From positions 7,448,001 through 7,512,000 of the forward strand of contig NZ_CP107968.1 in the NCBI RefSeq assembly GCF_036084755.1: a stretch of DNA of 64,000 nt, in the 5' to 3' direction. The translations under genes and the position numbers were made by a program. Below are positions 25,870 through 34,487 of this stretch, in pieces. Position 1 is the stretch's first letter. Every line of letters starts with the position of its first letter. The notes under the pieces were generated by a model. That model saw only the letters and a list, made by a program, of their open reading frames with translations. It was not told the DNA's origin and made no database searches. Source of the DNA: Streptomyces sp. NBC_00370. GTDB lineage: Bacteria > Actinomycetota > Actinomycetes > Streptomycetales > Streptomycetaceae.

Positions 25870-25897
25870 CCGGGGCCACCACGCTCGGTAGCCCCGG
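25870..25897 (-). terminator. Hairpin after the GH95 gene
   Basis: CCGGGGC (25870-25876) pairs with GCCCCGG (25891-25897), loop 14, 45 bases beyond the GH95 stop. The stem is short, so this is a modest candidate. The 243-base spacer 25699-25941 holds nothing else I can name. Confidence 0.4.
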
Positions 25898-25941
25898 CAC
25901 CCCCGGTTCGCCTACGGCCGCGCGCCGTCAGCCGCCGCGCG

Positions 25942-28900
25942 TCAGCCGTACACCCGCATCTCGTAGAGCGAGTAGCCCCACTGCCCCGACAGCTGGCTGC
26001 CCTTCATGCGGACGTATCTCGCCTGCCCGCTGACCGGGATCTTCTCCGTACCTCCCGAGGCGTTGGTGCGGGTGGCGAGGTCGTGCCAGGTGGTGCCGTC
26101 CGTCGACCCCTGCAGCGCGTAGGCCTTCGCGTACGACGCCTCCCACAGCAGGTCCACCTCGGAGAGGCTGTACGTGGCGCCGAGGTCCACCTGGATCCAG
26201 CTGTTCGGGTCCTGGCCGGCGCTCCACCGGGTGTTCAGGTCCCCGTCGACGGCCTTGGCGGCCGACTGGTCGGCACTGGACTGGGACGAGGCCGTGGCCG
26301 GCTTGCCCTGGGCCAGGTTGGTCCTCGGGGCGCTCATGGTGAGGTTGACGGTCACGGTCTTGCCGGCCTGGAGCGGCAGCACACGTGCGATGTTGCCCAG
26401 CGGGGAACTCTGCACGGTCACGCCGTCGGCGGTGATCGAGGAAATGCCCGAGCGCTGGATCAGCGTCAGGTTCTGGTTGATCTTCGAGGTCAGCGTCACC
26501 TTCGCCGTGTGGGCCTTGGTGTCCCAGGCCAGGTTGTCGATGGTGAACTGGCTCTTGCCGAGCATCCCGGAGACGGACCCCTTGTCCAGGCCCTTCGGCA
26601 GCCCCGGCAGCAGCTCCAGCGTGCCGGGCTTGGTGGCGGCCAGCATCTCCATCATCACCGTGGGCACGGAGTTGACGACGTCCGTGGCGAAGGTGTTGTG
26701 GTTGTTGTAGTGGGACGTCGCCATGCTGCTGTAGTAGTAGTCGTCCTTGGCGAAGCGCAGCAGCTTCGCGCCCACCGAGTCGGGCATGTCGAGGTCGGCC
26801 GCGATCAGGGCCCCGTGCAGCAGCCCGTGTCCCGCGTTCTCGTACGCGCCCTGGTCCTTCTTCTGCAGGAAGACCTGCGCGGCCTTGAACTGGGCGGAGT
26901 TGGTCTCCGGAGTGATCTCGCGATACGGCCACACCGGCAGCAGGCCGCTGGAGTGGCGGTGCTGGTAGTTGTTCTTGTTCGCCAGGTCGGGCCACGCCCA
27001 CTCGGCCAGCGCACCGTCGTTGTTGATCAGGTACGGCGGCAGGTGGTCCAGTTTCTCCTGCCAGACCGGGATCTTGTCGGCGTCGCGGCCGAGGGTCTTC
27101 GCGGTCTGGATCAGCGTCGTCAGCGCGAACTTGGCGCCGGAGATGTCGTAGACGGAGTTGACGGCCAGCGGCACCCCGCCCGGCGGGGTGTTCTCCGGCG
27201 AGACGGAACCGGCGAATATGTAGTTGCCGTTGGCGTCCTTCTTGGTGAGGAAGTCCTCGTAGAAGTCGCCCATGTCGCGGATCAGCGGGTAGTACTTGTC
27301 GGCCAGGAACGTGGTGTCCCCGGTGACCTGGTAGTGCTCCCAGAACGGTTCGAGCAGCCAGGACTCCCCGCCGGTCACGTACTGGTACGGGTAGTCGAAG
27401 TTGATGTTGGAGATCAGTCCCTCGCCGTTCGGGGTGTTGCCGCCGGTGAGCATGCCCCGGGTGCCCAGGAGCTTCTTGGCGTTGGTCTCGAAGTCCTTCT
27501 GCCATTGCTGGTTGAGCCAGAAGTAACCCGCCATGGCCTCCGGCATGTTGCCGATGTTGCCGCCGGAGATCTGCAGGTTGAGGTTGGCGTCCAGATGGTA
27601 GTAGCCGTCCCAGCCGACGTTGCTGTCACCCGTCCAGTTGCCGAGCAGGTCGGGGGCTTGTGTGGGCCCACTGGAGCCGAGCAGATGGTAGCGGCCGGCG
27701 TAGAACATCCGCTCGTACAGCGCCGGGACCGGCGTGGACGAGGACTTCTGCTCGGCGAGCAGCTGCTCGGTGGACTTCGCGCGGTCGGCGGGAGTGGCGC
27801 CGAAGTCGACCGAGACCCGGCCGAAGATCGAACTGTGCGCGCTCGTGTGCCGGTTGAGCAGGGTGGAGTAGTCGCTGCTGAGCCCGGCGAGCTTCTGCCG
27901 GAGCAGGTTCTTGCTCCACTCCTGCTCGGCCGGGACACCACCGTTGTACGTGCCGTTGTAGCGCTGGGTCAGCGACAGCAGGAGTACGTAACTGGCGTTC
28001 GCGACGGTCACCTTGCCGTTGCTGATGGTCTTGGTGCCGTCGGTGACGATACGGGTGACGCCCTCGTACCCGGCGTTGTAGCTGCCGCTCGGGTACTTGA
28101 CCCGCAGGTTCAGATAGTCGGTGGTGGAGTTGTCGGTGGAGGTGACGCCCTTGTTGAGGAGGTTCATCGCCGGGTCGATGGACAGGCCCAGGGTCAGGGT
28201 CTCCTTCTGGCCTGCGGGCGCCGCCTGGTACTGGACGGTGGCGCCGTCGGTGCGGGACACGAACGAGTCCCGTTCCCACGCACCCTTGTTGTCGGCCCAG
28301 TTGACCTTCACCACGCCGTTCGCGTAGTCGGTGGAGCGGACGTAGTCGCTGATCGGTCCCGCGTCCGGCATCGCGACGGTCATCTTGTAGCCGGGGTGCT
28401 TGCTGCCCTCGCCGCCGCCCTGGTAGCCCTGCACGTCGGCGGCGAGCTGGTTGGCCTGCTGGTACTGGCCGGAGATCAGCTCGTCGCGGATCGTGTTGAT
28501 GTTGTCCTGGCTGACGGTGTTGAAGGTGCGGTGCGGGCGCGCCTCGGACCGCGCCATGAAGAAGTCCTTGTCGTCGAAGACGACCGTGTCGTCGCGCGGG
28601 TTGCCGAAGACGATGACACCCTGCTTGCCGTTGCCGGCCAGCAGCCCGTTCTGCCAGTCCCCGTACGTCGTCGGGTAGGTGGTGGACGGCGCCACGGTCG
28701 GCGAGCCGACGGCCGCGCCGCCGCTGCCGCCGCTCCCGGTGCCGTAGACCGCGAACTCCCACAGCGAGTAGCCGTACTGGGTGGCGGCCGTGACACCCTG
28801 CATCCGCACGTAGTGCGCCGACTTGTTGACGGCGACGGTCTCGGTGCCGCCGGTGCCGCTCGTCGTGGAGTAGGCGTCGGTCCAGTGCACCGAGTCGCCG

Positions 28901-29295
28901 GACGTCTGGAGCTTGTACGCCTTCGCGTACGCGGCCTCCCAGGTCAGCGCGACGGACGAGACCGTGTACGCGCCGCCGAGGTCGACATAGATCCAGGCGC
29001 CGGGATCGTTGCTGTGGTCGCTCGACCAGCGGGTGCCGGTGTTGCCGTCGATGGCGCCGGACGCCACGTGGTCGCCGTCCTGGTACGAGGCGACGGCGTG
29101 GGCGCCGGGATTGCGGGCGAGGTTGACGGGGGTGTCGGCGGCGCTCGACGGGGACGCCTGCAACGCCATGGTGAGCAGGAGGAAGAAGGTCACGGCGACG
29201 CCGAGCAGCTTTCTCCCCGTGCGCGGTGTGCGGGATTTGACGACGATCGTGGGGGATTCGGTCATGGGTGATCGGGGCATGGGGGATTCGGTCAT
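25942..29295 (-). CDS. Secreted GH95-type alpha-L-fucosidase/galactosidase with two F5/8C domains
   Basis: 1117 residues. Signal peptide to about residue 53, F5/8 type C (discoidin) domain at about 55-190 (NDPGAWIYVDLGGAYTV), GH95-like catalytic region at about 200-960, second F5/8C at about 975-1117 (NSWIQVDLGATYSLSEV). GDWQNGLLAGNGKQGVIVFGN is the GH95 N-terminal beta-sandwich opening; near residue 550 NWTGDSNVGWDGYYHLDANLN carries the Asn-x-Asn pair of the GH95 active site. GH95 enzymes cleave alpha-1,2-fucose or alpha-galactose by inversion. It follows the beta-helix gene by 13 bases on the same transcript. Several tandem in-frame ATGs exist (29295, 29265); I kept the first, with GAGGGG upstream. 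Confidence 0.82.
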   Translation of the reverse strand: MTESPMPRSPMTESPTIVVKSRTPRTGRKLLGVAVTFFLLLTMALQASPSSAADTPVNLARNPGAHAVASYQDGDHVASGAIDGNTGTRWSSDHSNDPGAWIYVDLGGAYTVSSVALTWEAAYAKAYKLQTSGDSVHWTDAYSTTSGTGGTETVAVNKSAHYVRMQGVTAATQYGYSLWEFAVYGTGSGGSGGAAVGSPTVAPSTTYPTTYGDWQNGLLAGNGKQGVIVFGNPRDDTVVFDDKDFFMARSEARPHRTFNTVSQDNINTIRDELISGQYQQANQLAADVQGYQGGGEGSKHPGYKMTVAMPDAGPISDYVRSTDYANGVVKVNWADNKGAWERDSFVSRTDGATVQYQAAPAGQKETLTLGLSIDPAMNLLNKGVTSTDNSTTDYLNLRVKYPSGSYNAGYEGVTRIVTDGTKTISNGKVTVANASYVLLLSLTQRYNGTYNGGVPAEQEWSKNLLRQKLAGLSSDYSTLLNRHTSAHSSIFGRVSVDFGATPADRAKSTEQLLAEQKSSSTPVPALYERMFYAGRYHLLGSSGPTQAPDLLGNWTGDSNVGWDGYYHLDANLNLQISGGNIGNMPEAMAGYFWLNQQWQKDFETNAKKLLGTRGMLTGGNTPNGEGLISNINFDYPYQYVTGGESWLLEPFWEHYQVTGDTTFLADKYYPLIRDMGDFYEDFLTKKDANGNYIFAGSVSPENTPPGGVPLAVNSVYDISGAKFALTTLIQTAKTLGRDADKIPVWQEKLDHLPPYLINNDGALAEWAWPDLANKNNYQHRHSSGLLPVWPYREITPETNSAQFKAAQVFLQKKDQGAYENAGHGLLHGALIAADLDMPDSVGAKLLRFAKDDYYYSSMATSHYNNHNTFATDVVNSVPTVMMEMLAATKPGTLELLPGLPKGLDKGSVSGMLGKSQFTIDNLAWDTKAHTAKVTLTSKINQNLTLIQRSGISSITADGVTVQSSPLGNIARVLPLQAGKTVTVNLTMSAPRTNLAQGKPATASSQSSADQSAAKAVDGDLNTRWSAGQDPNSWIQVDLGATYSLSEVDLLWEASYAKAYALQGSTDGTTWHDLATRTNASGGTEKIPVSGQARYVRMKGSQLSGQWGYSLYEMRVYG

Positions 29296-29298
29296 GGG
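29251..29298. repeat. 30-bp imperfect tandem repeat over the GH95 start codons
   Basis: GGGGGATTCGGTCATGGG occurs at 29251-29268 and again at 29281-29298. Read on the minus strand it duplicates ATGACCGAATCCCCC, creating alternative MTESP starts. Confidence 0.7.
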
Positions 29299-29308
29299 GA
29301 TTCGCCCC

Positions 29309-31897
29309 TCAGCTTCCGTTGGCGGTGACGCGCAGGGACGAGATGGCGTCGTTGTTGCCGGTGGCGGTCAGGTTCGGGGTGTCGCCGGTGAACTTCCAGG
29401 CGGCGCCGGAGAATCCGGCGTCGGCGTAGCCGGTCACGGTGGAGCCGGCCGGGACCCGGAGCGACGAGATGGAGTCGTTGGCGATGCCCTTGGCCTGGAG
29501 CGCCGGCAGGTCGTAGTCGCCGGGCCCGAAGGCGGCCGAGGTACCGGTGTAGTTGGCGTCGCCGTAGACGGTGGCGTTGCTGGTGCCCGTGCCGCCGACG
29601 GGTGTCCCGTAGATCTCGAACTCGTAGAGCGAGTAGCCGTATGCGGTGGCGGGCGTGACGCCCTGCATCCGTACGTAGCGGGCGCTCTTGCCCACGCCGA
29701 CCGTCTCGGTGCCGCCCTGGCCGTTGGTCGTCGAGTAGGCGTCGGTCCAGTCGGACGCGTTGTCCGAGACCTGGATCTTGTACGCCTTCCCGTATGCGGC
29801 CTCCCAGTTGAGTACGGCGGTGGACAGCGCGTACCGCGCGCCGAGGTCGACGTAGATCCAGGCGTTCGGGTCGTTGTTGTGGTCACTCGACCAGCGCGAC
29901 GAGCCGTTACCGTCGATAGCGTTGGACGCCAGGTAGCTGCCGTCCTGATAGGAGGCGACGGCCTTGGCGTCGGCGCCGAGCGACAGGTTCACCGGAGTGC
30001 CGGCCGGTGGGGCCGGCGGGGTGGGTACGGTCTGGCCGGCCGGCGGCCACAGGGTGAGGGAGTTGCCGCCGTTGTGTGCGGTGGCGAACGGACCGGCCAT
30101 CGTGTCGGTGGCGCTGACCTGTTGGCCGAAGAAGTCCGTGGTCACATCGGCCTGGATGGACTGGTTGGCCAGCGGGATGTTGCCGACCCTGGCCCGCGTG
30201 ACCGGGGTGTTGCCGTGGATGCCGGACGCGTCCAGGTCGAAGGTGAGCGACAGCTGGGTGTTCGTCGCCGCGTACCGGACGTTGGAGACCGTGCCGGTGG
30301 AATTGCCCTCCTTCACCTGGGTCTTGTCCGTGGCGTTCTCCGGCAGCGTCGAGCCCTGGACCAGGTTGTTGTACCAGAAGAACTTCTCGGGCGAGGTGAG
30401 CGCGCTGGTCTCGTTCATCGTGCCCGGCTGGAAGTAGTACGCCTCACGGCCGCTGCCGTCGTGGTGGATGGCGCCGTTGTCGACGAAGAGGTTGTTGGCG
30501 AAGACGATGCCGGTCGCGTCCAGGGTGCGGATGTCGCTGTTGCCGATGAAGACGTTGTTGTCCACCAGGACGGGGCCGAAGACGGCCTCGGCGTAGTAGC
30601 CCCAGGGGCTGTTCATCACGATGTTGCCGGTGACGCGGACGTTCTGGCTGCCCCAGTCGGTCCAGATGCCGGCCGAGTTGCCGCCCTTGGAGTTCTTGAC
30701 GTAATTGCCCTTGATCAGGCCCTCGTTCATGTAGTGGACCTTGATCGGGGCGGTCTCCGCCCCGCTGAACTCGTCGCGGTAGTTGGTGTCCTCGATCCTG
30801 TTGTAGAGGATCTGGGAGTGCCAGGAGAAGACGCCCGCGATGCCCGACTGGCCGCATTTCGCGATGTAGTTGTTGCGCACGATGTGCGAGCCGTAAGCGG
30901 CGGTGTTGTGGAAGTCCGTGCGCGCTGTGCCGGGGCGGTTGCCCGCCCAGGTGTCGTTGCTCAGACCGATGTCGATGCCGATCGTCCTGGCGTTGATGAC
31001 GATGTTGTTCTCGATGATCCACTTCAGCCCGCCGTAGACGCTGATCGCGCCGGCCTGCCTGCGGTCGGGGCTGTCGGGGAAGTCCGAGTAGGTGTTGGCC
31101 GCCTGCTTGATCGTGAAGCCGTTGAGGGTGATGTAGCCGAGGCCCCACACGTCGGGCGCGAAGACCTGCCGGCGGACGTTGAGCTCGGCGAGCCGGGCGT
31201 TGGGGTCGGCGCCGTTGAAGTTGGCCCAGACGGTGGTGCTGGTCGAACCGACCTCGGAATACCAGGTGTTGGCCGCGCCCTGCACCGTACTGAGCGACGG
31301 CTTCTCGCGGTACGCGCTCTCGTCCAGATAGACGTCACCGGCGGTGTAGCCGGCGAAGGTGCCCCCGCCGCCGCCGTTCGGCTGCCCCTGGGCGTACGGG
31401 TTCCAGTCGCCGAAGTAGCTGTTGGGCAGCGTGACGCTCCAGACGTCGCCGCTGCCGCGGGTCCAGGAGTTGATCTCCTCGGAGCCCTTGACGGTGACCT
31501 CACCGTCGCCGGCGTTGGTGTACGTGATCCGGTGCTGCTCGTCCGTGCCGCCGCGCGCGGGCTTGACCGTCTCGCGGTACAGCCCGGCGTGCACCACCAC
31601 GGTGTCGCCGGGCTGTGCGACCTGGGCGGCGTGGTTGATCGTCAGATACGGGGAGGCCTGCGTGCCCGCGTTGCCGTCGTTGCCGTTCTTGGCCACATGG
31701 ATGGCGCGCGCCGCGGCGGCGGCGTGCGCCGGGGCGGCTGTCGGCAGCGTCAGCAGGGCGAGCGCGGCGGCGACCGTGGCGCACAGCGCGCGGAGGATGG
31801 CGGCCGGACGCGGAACTCGGTGTGCACGGCCGGACGCCGCCTGGCGTGGCACGCGGCCGGACGCCGCCTGCCGTGGCGGGCTGATGGGGTGTCTCAT
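29309..31897 (-). CDS. Secreted right-handed beta-helix protein with F5/8C and beta/gamma-crystallin domains
   Basis: 862 residues. Signal peptide to about residue 60; IHVAKNGNDGNAGTQASPYLTINHAA opens a DUF1565-type right-handed parallel beta-helix (about 65-610; WIIENNIVINARTIGIDI, IVRNNYIAKCGQSGIAG). A discoidin domain (about 625-770) and a beta/gamma-crystallin-like C-terminus (about 775-862; YGDANYTGTSAAFGPGDYDL) follow. Beta-helix enzymes of this layout are polysaccharide lyases or glycosidases; the catalytic family is not clear to me. AAGGAG precedes the ATG. First gene of the transcript containing GH95; the two probably act on the same secreted-glycan substrate. Confidence 0.8.
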   Translation of the reverse strand: MRHPISPPRQAASGRVPRQAASGRAHRVPRPAAILRALCATVAAALALLTLPTAAPAHAAAAARAIHVAKNGNDGNAGTQASPYLTINHAAQVAQPGDTVVVHAGLYRETVKPARGGTDEQHRITYTNAGDGEVTVKGSEEINSWTRGSGDVWSVTLPNSYFGDWNPYAQGQPNGGGGGTFAGYTAGDVYLDESAYREKPSLSTVQGAANTWYSEVGSTSTTVWANFNGADPNARLAELNVRRQVFAPDVWGLGYITLNGFTIKQAANTYSDFPDSPDRRQAGAISVYGGLKWIIENNIVINARTIGIDIGLSNDTWAGNRPGTARTDFHNTAAYGSHIVRNNYIAKCGQSGIAGVFSWHSQILYNRIEDTNYRDEFSGAETAPIKVHYMNEGLIKGNYVKNSKGGNSAGIWTDWGSQNVRVTGNIVMNSPWGYYAEAVFGPVLVDNNVFIGNSDIRTLDATGIVFANNLFVDNGAIHHDGSGREAYYFQPGTMNETSALTSPEKFFWYNNLVQGSTLPENATDKTQVKEGNSTGTVSNVRYAATNTQLSLTFDLDASGIHGNTPVTRARVGNIPLANQSIQADVTTDFFGQQVSATDTMAGPFATAHNGGNSLTLWPPAGQTVPTPPAPPAGTPVNLSLGADAKAVASYQDGSYLASNAIDGNGSSRWSSDHNNDPNAWIYVDLGARYALSTAVLNWEAAYGKAYKIQVSDNASDWTDAYSTTNGQGGTETVGVGKSARYVRMQGVTPATAYGYSLYEFEIYGTPVGGTGTSNATVYGDANYTGTSAAFGPGDYDLPALQAKGIANDSISSLRVPAGSTVTGYADAGFSGAAWKFTGDTPNLTATGNNDAISSLRVTANGS
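31827..31880. repeat. 27-bp tandem duplication in a signal-peptide coding region
   Basis: Two adjacent 27-bp units starting CGGCCGGACGCCGCCTG (31827 and 31854) encode a repeated RQAASGR segment before the hydrophobic core of the beta-helix protein's signal peptide. A recent in-frame slippage event is likely. Confidence 0.75.
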
Positions 31898-31967
31898 CGG
31901 GCTCCTTCGGAGGGGTGAGGGGCGCCGCGGAGGCCGGTCAGGCGTGAAGGCCCCACAGGCTCGGGGC

Positions 31968-31989
31968 TTAGTTTCTTAATTAATCTATG
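31968..31989. promoter_or_regulatory. AT-rich operator/promoter candidate upstream of beta-helix-GH95 operon
   Basis: TTAGTTTCTTAATTAATCTATG, an island of A/T in GC-rich DNA. The 10-mer TAATTAATCT (31977-31986) is repeated exactly at 34405-34414 before the SBP operon. It lies about 75 bases before the beta-helix start, within the 237-base spacer next to the ROK gene. Confidence 0.5.
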
Positions 31990-32134
31990 GAACTTTTGGC
32001 GACATGGCCCCGCACATGCCAGCGGTCGAGCACCGTACCCGTGCGTCGGCGCGGCATCAATACATCGGACCAAAGTGGCCGTCGGCAAGCAGCAAGTGCC
32101 AGAGCCTGTCCGGCGGATCAGGGCCGGACAGACC

Positions 32135-33388
32135 CTAGGCGCGGGCGATCAGTTCGGGGCCGTGGCCCGGGGCCACCGAGCCCTGGAGCACCAGAGCCGC
32201 GCCCCCGATCGCCGCCGCGTCCCGCGGGTTGCTCGACAGCTCCACCCGCACACCGTGCACGTCGCGGGTGTACGCGTGCTCGGAGAGCCGCCGTCTGATC
32301 TCGCTCACGTAGATCGACCCGGCCACCACGAAACCCGGCCCGGCCAGCACCAATGTGTCGAGGTCCCACAGGTTCACCAGTGCCACCGCACCCTCGGCGA
32401 GCAGCGCCGCGGACTCGTCGACCAGCGCGCGCGCCTGCTCGTCACCGTAGAGCGCGGCCCGTGCCAGCACGTCGAAGGCCCAGGCGTCGGGGTCGTCGGC
32501 GCTGATCCGCAGCCGGTCGGCGAGCCCCTGCACCGCACGGGCCCGGCGCACCACCGCGCGCGGCGCCGCGTACATCTCCAGGCAGCCGCGGTTGCCGCAC
32601 AGACAGAGCTCGCCGTCCCGGATCACCGCCACATGTCCGATCTTTCCCGCGTTGGAGCTGGCGCCGCGGTGCAGCGCGCCGTCCAGGACGACGCCCGAAC
32701 CGATGCCGCTGTTCATGTACAGACAGCCGAAGGTGCGGTTCCGGGAGACCTGCCGGCTCCAGAACTCGCCGACCGTCGCCGCCGCCGCGTCGCTGTCCAC
32801 CAGCACCGGGATGTCGAGTCGGGCCGCCAGCGCGTCCGCGAGGTCCAGTCCCGCCCACTGCGGCAGGCCCGGCGGGGCGAGGAAGCCGCCGCGCACCACG
32901 TCCACGGGCCCGGGGCCGACCACCGCGAGGCCGGCGACGCTCTGCCTCTCCAGGCCGAGACCCTCCGTCACATCCTGGTGGAGGGAGGCCAGTTGCTCGA
33001 CCGCACCCTTGGTGCCGCCCGGCTCCGCACCGCCGAGAACGGCGTCAGCGCCCGGGCCCGCGACGAGGGCGCGGCCCACCGTGCCGCCGCGGGTGTCGGT
33101 GACCACGCAGGTCAGCGCGTCGGCGCCGACATGGATCCCGACGCCGTAAGCCGCCCGCGAGTTGATGATCAGCATGGTGCGCGGCTTGCCCCCGGTGGCG
33201 ACCGTGTCGCCGGTCTCGCGCACCACCCCGCCGTCGATCAGCCGCCGCACGATGGTGGAGATCGTCGGCTGTGTCAGCCCTGTTGCCTTGACCAGCTCGA
33301 CCCGGCTGATCGGCCCGGACGACCTGATGAGGTCGACGATGAGTGCGCGGCTGCCTGGTCCCGCTCCCGCAGACTCCCGTCGGGCCAT
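32135..33388 (-). CDS. ROK-family transcriptional repressor
   Basis: 417 residues. N-terminal winged helix (about 10-65) with ISRVELVKATGLTQPTIST as recognition region; ROK sugar-sensing domain with VGIHVGADALTCVVTD, NSGIGSGVVLDGALHRGASSNAGKIGHV and the zinc-binding CLCGNRGCLE (about residue 260). Such XylR/NagC-type repressors release DNA when they bind a sugar. It is the obvious local candidate to bind the TAATTAATCT elements of the GH95 and SBP operons. It starts 86 bases from the divergent LacI-like gene. Confidence 0.9.
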   Translation of the reverse strand: MARRESAGAGPGSRALIVDLIRSSGPISRVELVKATGLTQPTISTIVRRLIDGGVVRETGDTVATGGKPRTMLIINSRAAYGVGIHVGADALTCVVTDTRGGTVGRALVAGPGADAVLGGAEPGGTKGAVEQLASLHQDVTEGLGLERQSVAGLAVVGPGPVDVVRGGFLAPPGLPQWAGLDLADALAARLDIPVLVDSDAAAATVGEFWSRQVSRNRTFGCLYMNSGIGSGVVLDGALHRGASSNAGKIGHVAVIRDGELCLCGNRGCLEMYAAPRAVVRRARAVQGLADRLRISADDPDAWAFDVLARAALYGDEQARALVDESAALLAEGAVALVNLWDLDTLVLAGPGFVVAGSIYVSEIRRRLSEHAYTRDVHGVRVELSSNPRDAAAIGGAALVLQGSVAPGHGPELIARA

Positions 33389-33474
33389 CCTCGTCCGCCT
33401 TCCGCTTCGCCGTACGCTGTCGTACGACTACGTCAAGCATGAGGTTAGACGAGACCCACGACCGGGAGGCCACC

Positions 33475-34335
33475 ATGCCAGCGCCCGCGACCAGCGACGG
33501 GGTCCGCCCGCGGCGCGGCACTCCGGTCGGGCTCGCCCTGGTACGGGACGCCGAGGTGCTGGGCGCCGAGCCGTTCTTCCACGACTTCATCGCCGGCATG
33601 GAGCGCGTCCTGGTACCGCTCGGAGTGCCGGTGCTGCTCCAGGTCGTGGCCACGGTGGCCCAGGCCTGCGAGCGGATGCGGGCCTGGGCGCACCAGGACC
33701 AGGTGCAGGGCGTGATCCTCATCGACCTGCTGCCGGGTGACGAACGGGTGGCGCTGGTCAAGGAACTCGGCATGCCGACGGTGGTGATCGGCGATCCGGT
33801 GACCGCGGGCGGACTGCCCGCCGTGTGGACGCAGGACGACGTGGCGATGCGGGACGTGGTGGACGAGCTGGTCGCCGCGGGCCACCGCCACCTCGGACAC
33901 GTCGCGGGCCCGGCGCAGATGGCGCACACGATCATCCGCCGGAGTACGTTTCAGACGGCGGCCGCCGGACACGGCGTGCGCACCACGACGTTCGAGGGGG
34001 ACTACTCGGAAGCCGCGGGCGTACGGGCGCTGACCGCGCTGCGCGCGCTGGAGAACCGGCCGACAGCGCTGGTCTTCGACAACGACCTGATGGCGCTCGG
34101 CGCACTGCACGAGGCGGGCCGGGTCGGGCTCGGTGTGCCGGCCGACGTGTCGCTGGTGGCCTGGGACGACTCCGCCCTGTGCCAGCTCGCCGACCCGCCG
34201 CTCGGCGCGGTCAGCCATGACGTCCAGGAACTGGGCGAGCTGACCGGCCACACCTTGGCGGACGCTCTGGTCGCCGCCCCCGCCGTCATGGTCAAGGCCC
34301 CGCCGGCCCGCCTGGTGGTACGCGGCAGCGTCTGA
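33475..34335 (+). CDS. LacI-type ligand-binding protein lacking a DNA-binding domain
   Basis: 286 residues from ATG at 33475 (GGGAGG 5 bases upstream). From residue 15, GTPVGLALVRDAEVLGAEPFFHDFIAGMERVL matches the periplasmic-binding-like fold of LacI regulators, with ALVFDNDLMALGALHEAGRVG and VPADVSLVAWDDS. The usual ~55-residue N-terminal helix-turn-helix and hinge helix are absent, and the 86 bases before the start cannot hold them. No signal peptide, so it stays in the cytoplasm. It may sense ligand for, or modulate, the divergent ROK repressor. An alternative ATG at 33439 would add 12 residues and introduce a rare TTA codon at position 3, which could make it bldA-dependent. Confidence 0.78.
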   Translation: MPAPATSDGVRPRRGTPVGLALVRDAEVLGAEPFFHDFIAGMERVLVPLGVPVLLQVVATVAQACERMRAWAHQDQVQGVILIDLLPGDERVALVKELGMPTVVIGDPVTAGGLPAVWTQDDVAMRDVVDELVAAGHRHLGHVAGPAQMAHTIIRRSTFQTAAAGHGVRTTTFEGDYSEAAGVRALTALRALENRPTALVFDNDLMALGALHEAGRVGLGVPADVSLVAWDDSALCQLADPPLGAVSHDVQELGELTGHTLADALVAAPAVMVKAPPARLVVRGSV

Positions 34336-34401
34336 AGTCGCCCCGGTCCACGCCCGTTTGCCCGCCCGACCGGTGCGGTCCGGCCCGTCAGGCACTTTGA
34401 T

Positions 34402-34414
34402 AGATAATTAATCT
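34402..34414. promoter_or_regulatory. AGAT-N5-ATCT operator candidate upstream of SBP operon
   Basis: AGATAATTAATCT has inverted AGAT/ATCT arms and shares TAATTAATCT with the site at 31977-31986. It lies about 75 bases before the SBP start in the 152-base spacer after the LacI-like gene. Confidence 0.5.
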
Positions 34415-34487
34415 TTCTTATTGACTTCCGTGGGGCGCTCGTAGACGCTGTGTCGCGTTCGAGCACGTCTCAAGCGAAGGAAGCCCT

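Noticed and set aside
25009..29271. A 1420-codon open frame on the plus strand across the GH95 gene
   Set aside because: It is the antisense shadow of a clear secreted GH95 protein, with low-complexity Val/Arg/Gly-rich translation and no recognisable domain.
29009..31918. A 969-codon plus-strand frame opposite the beta-helix gene
   Set aside because: Shadow frame with Val/Gly/Arg repeats; the minus-strand gene has signal peptide, beta-helix and discoidin signatures.
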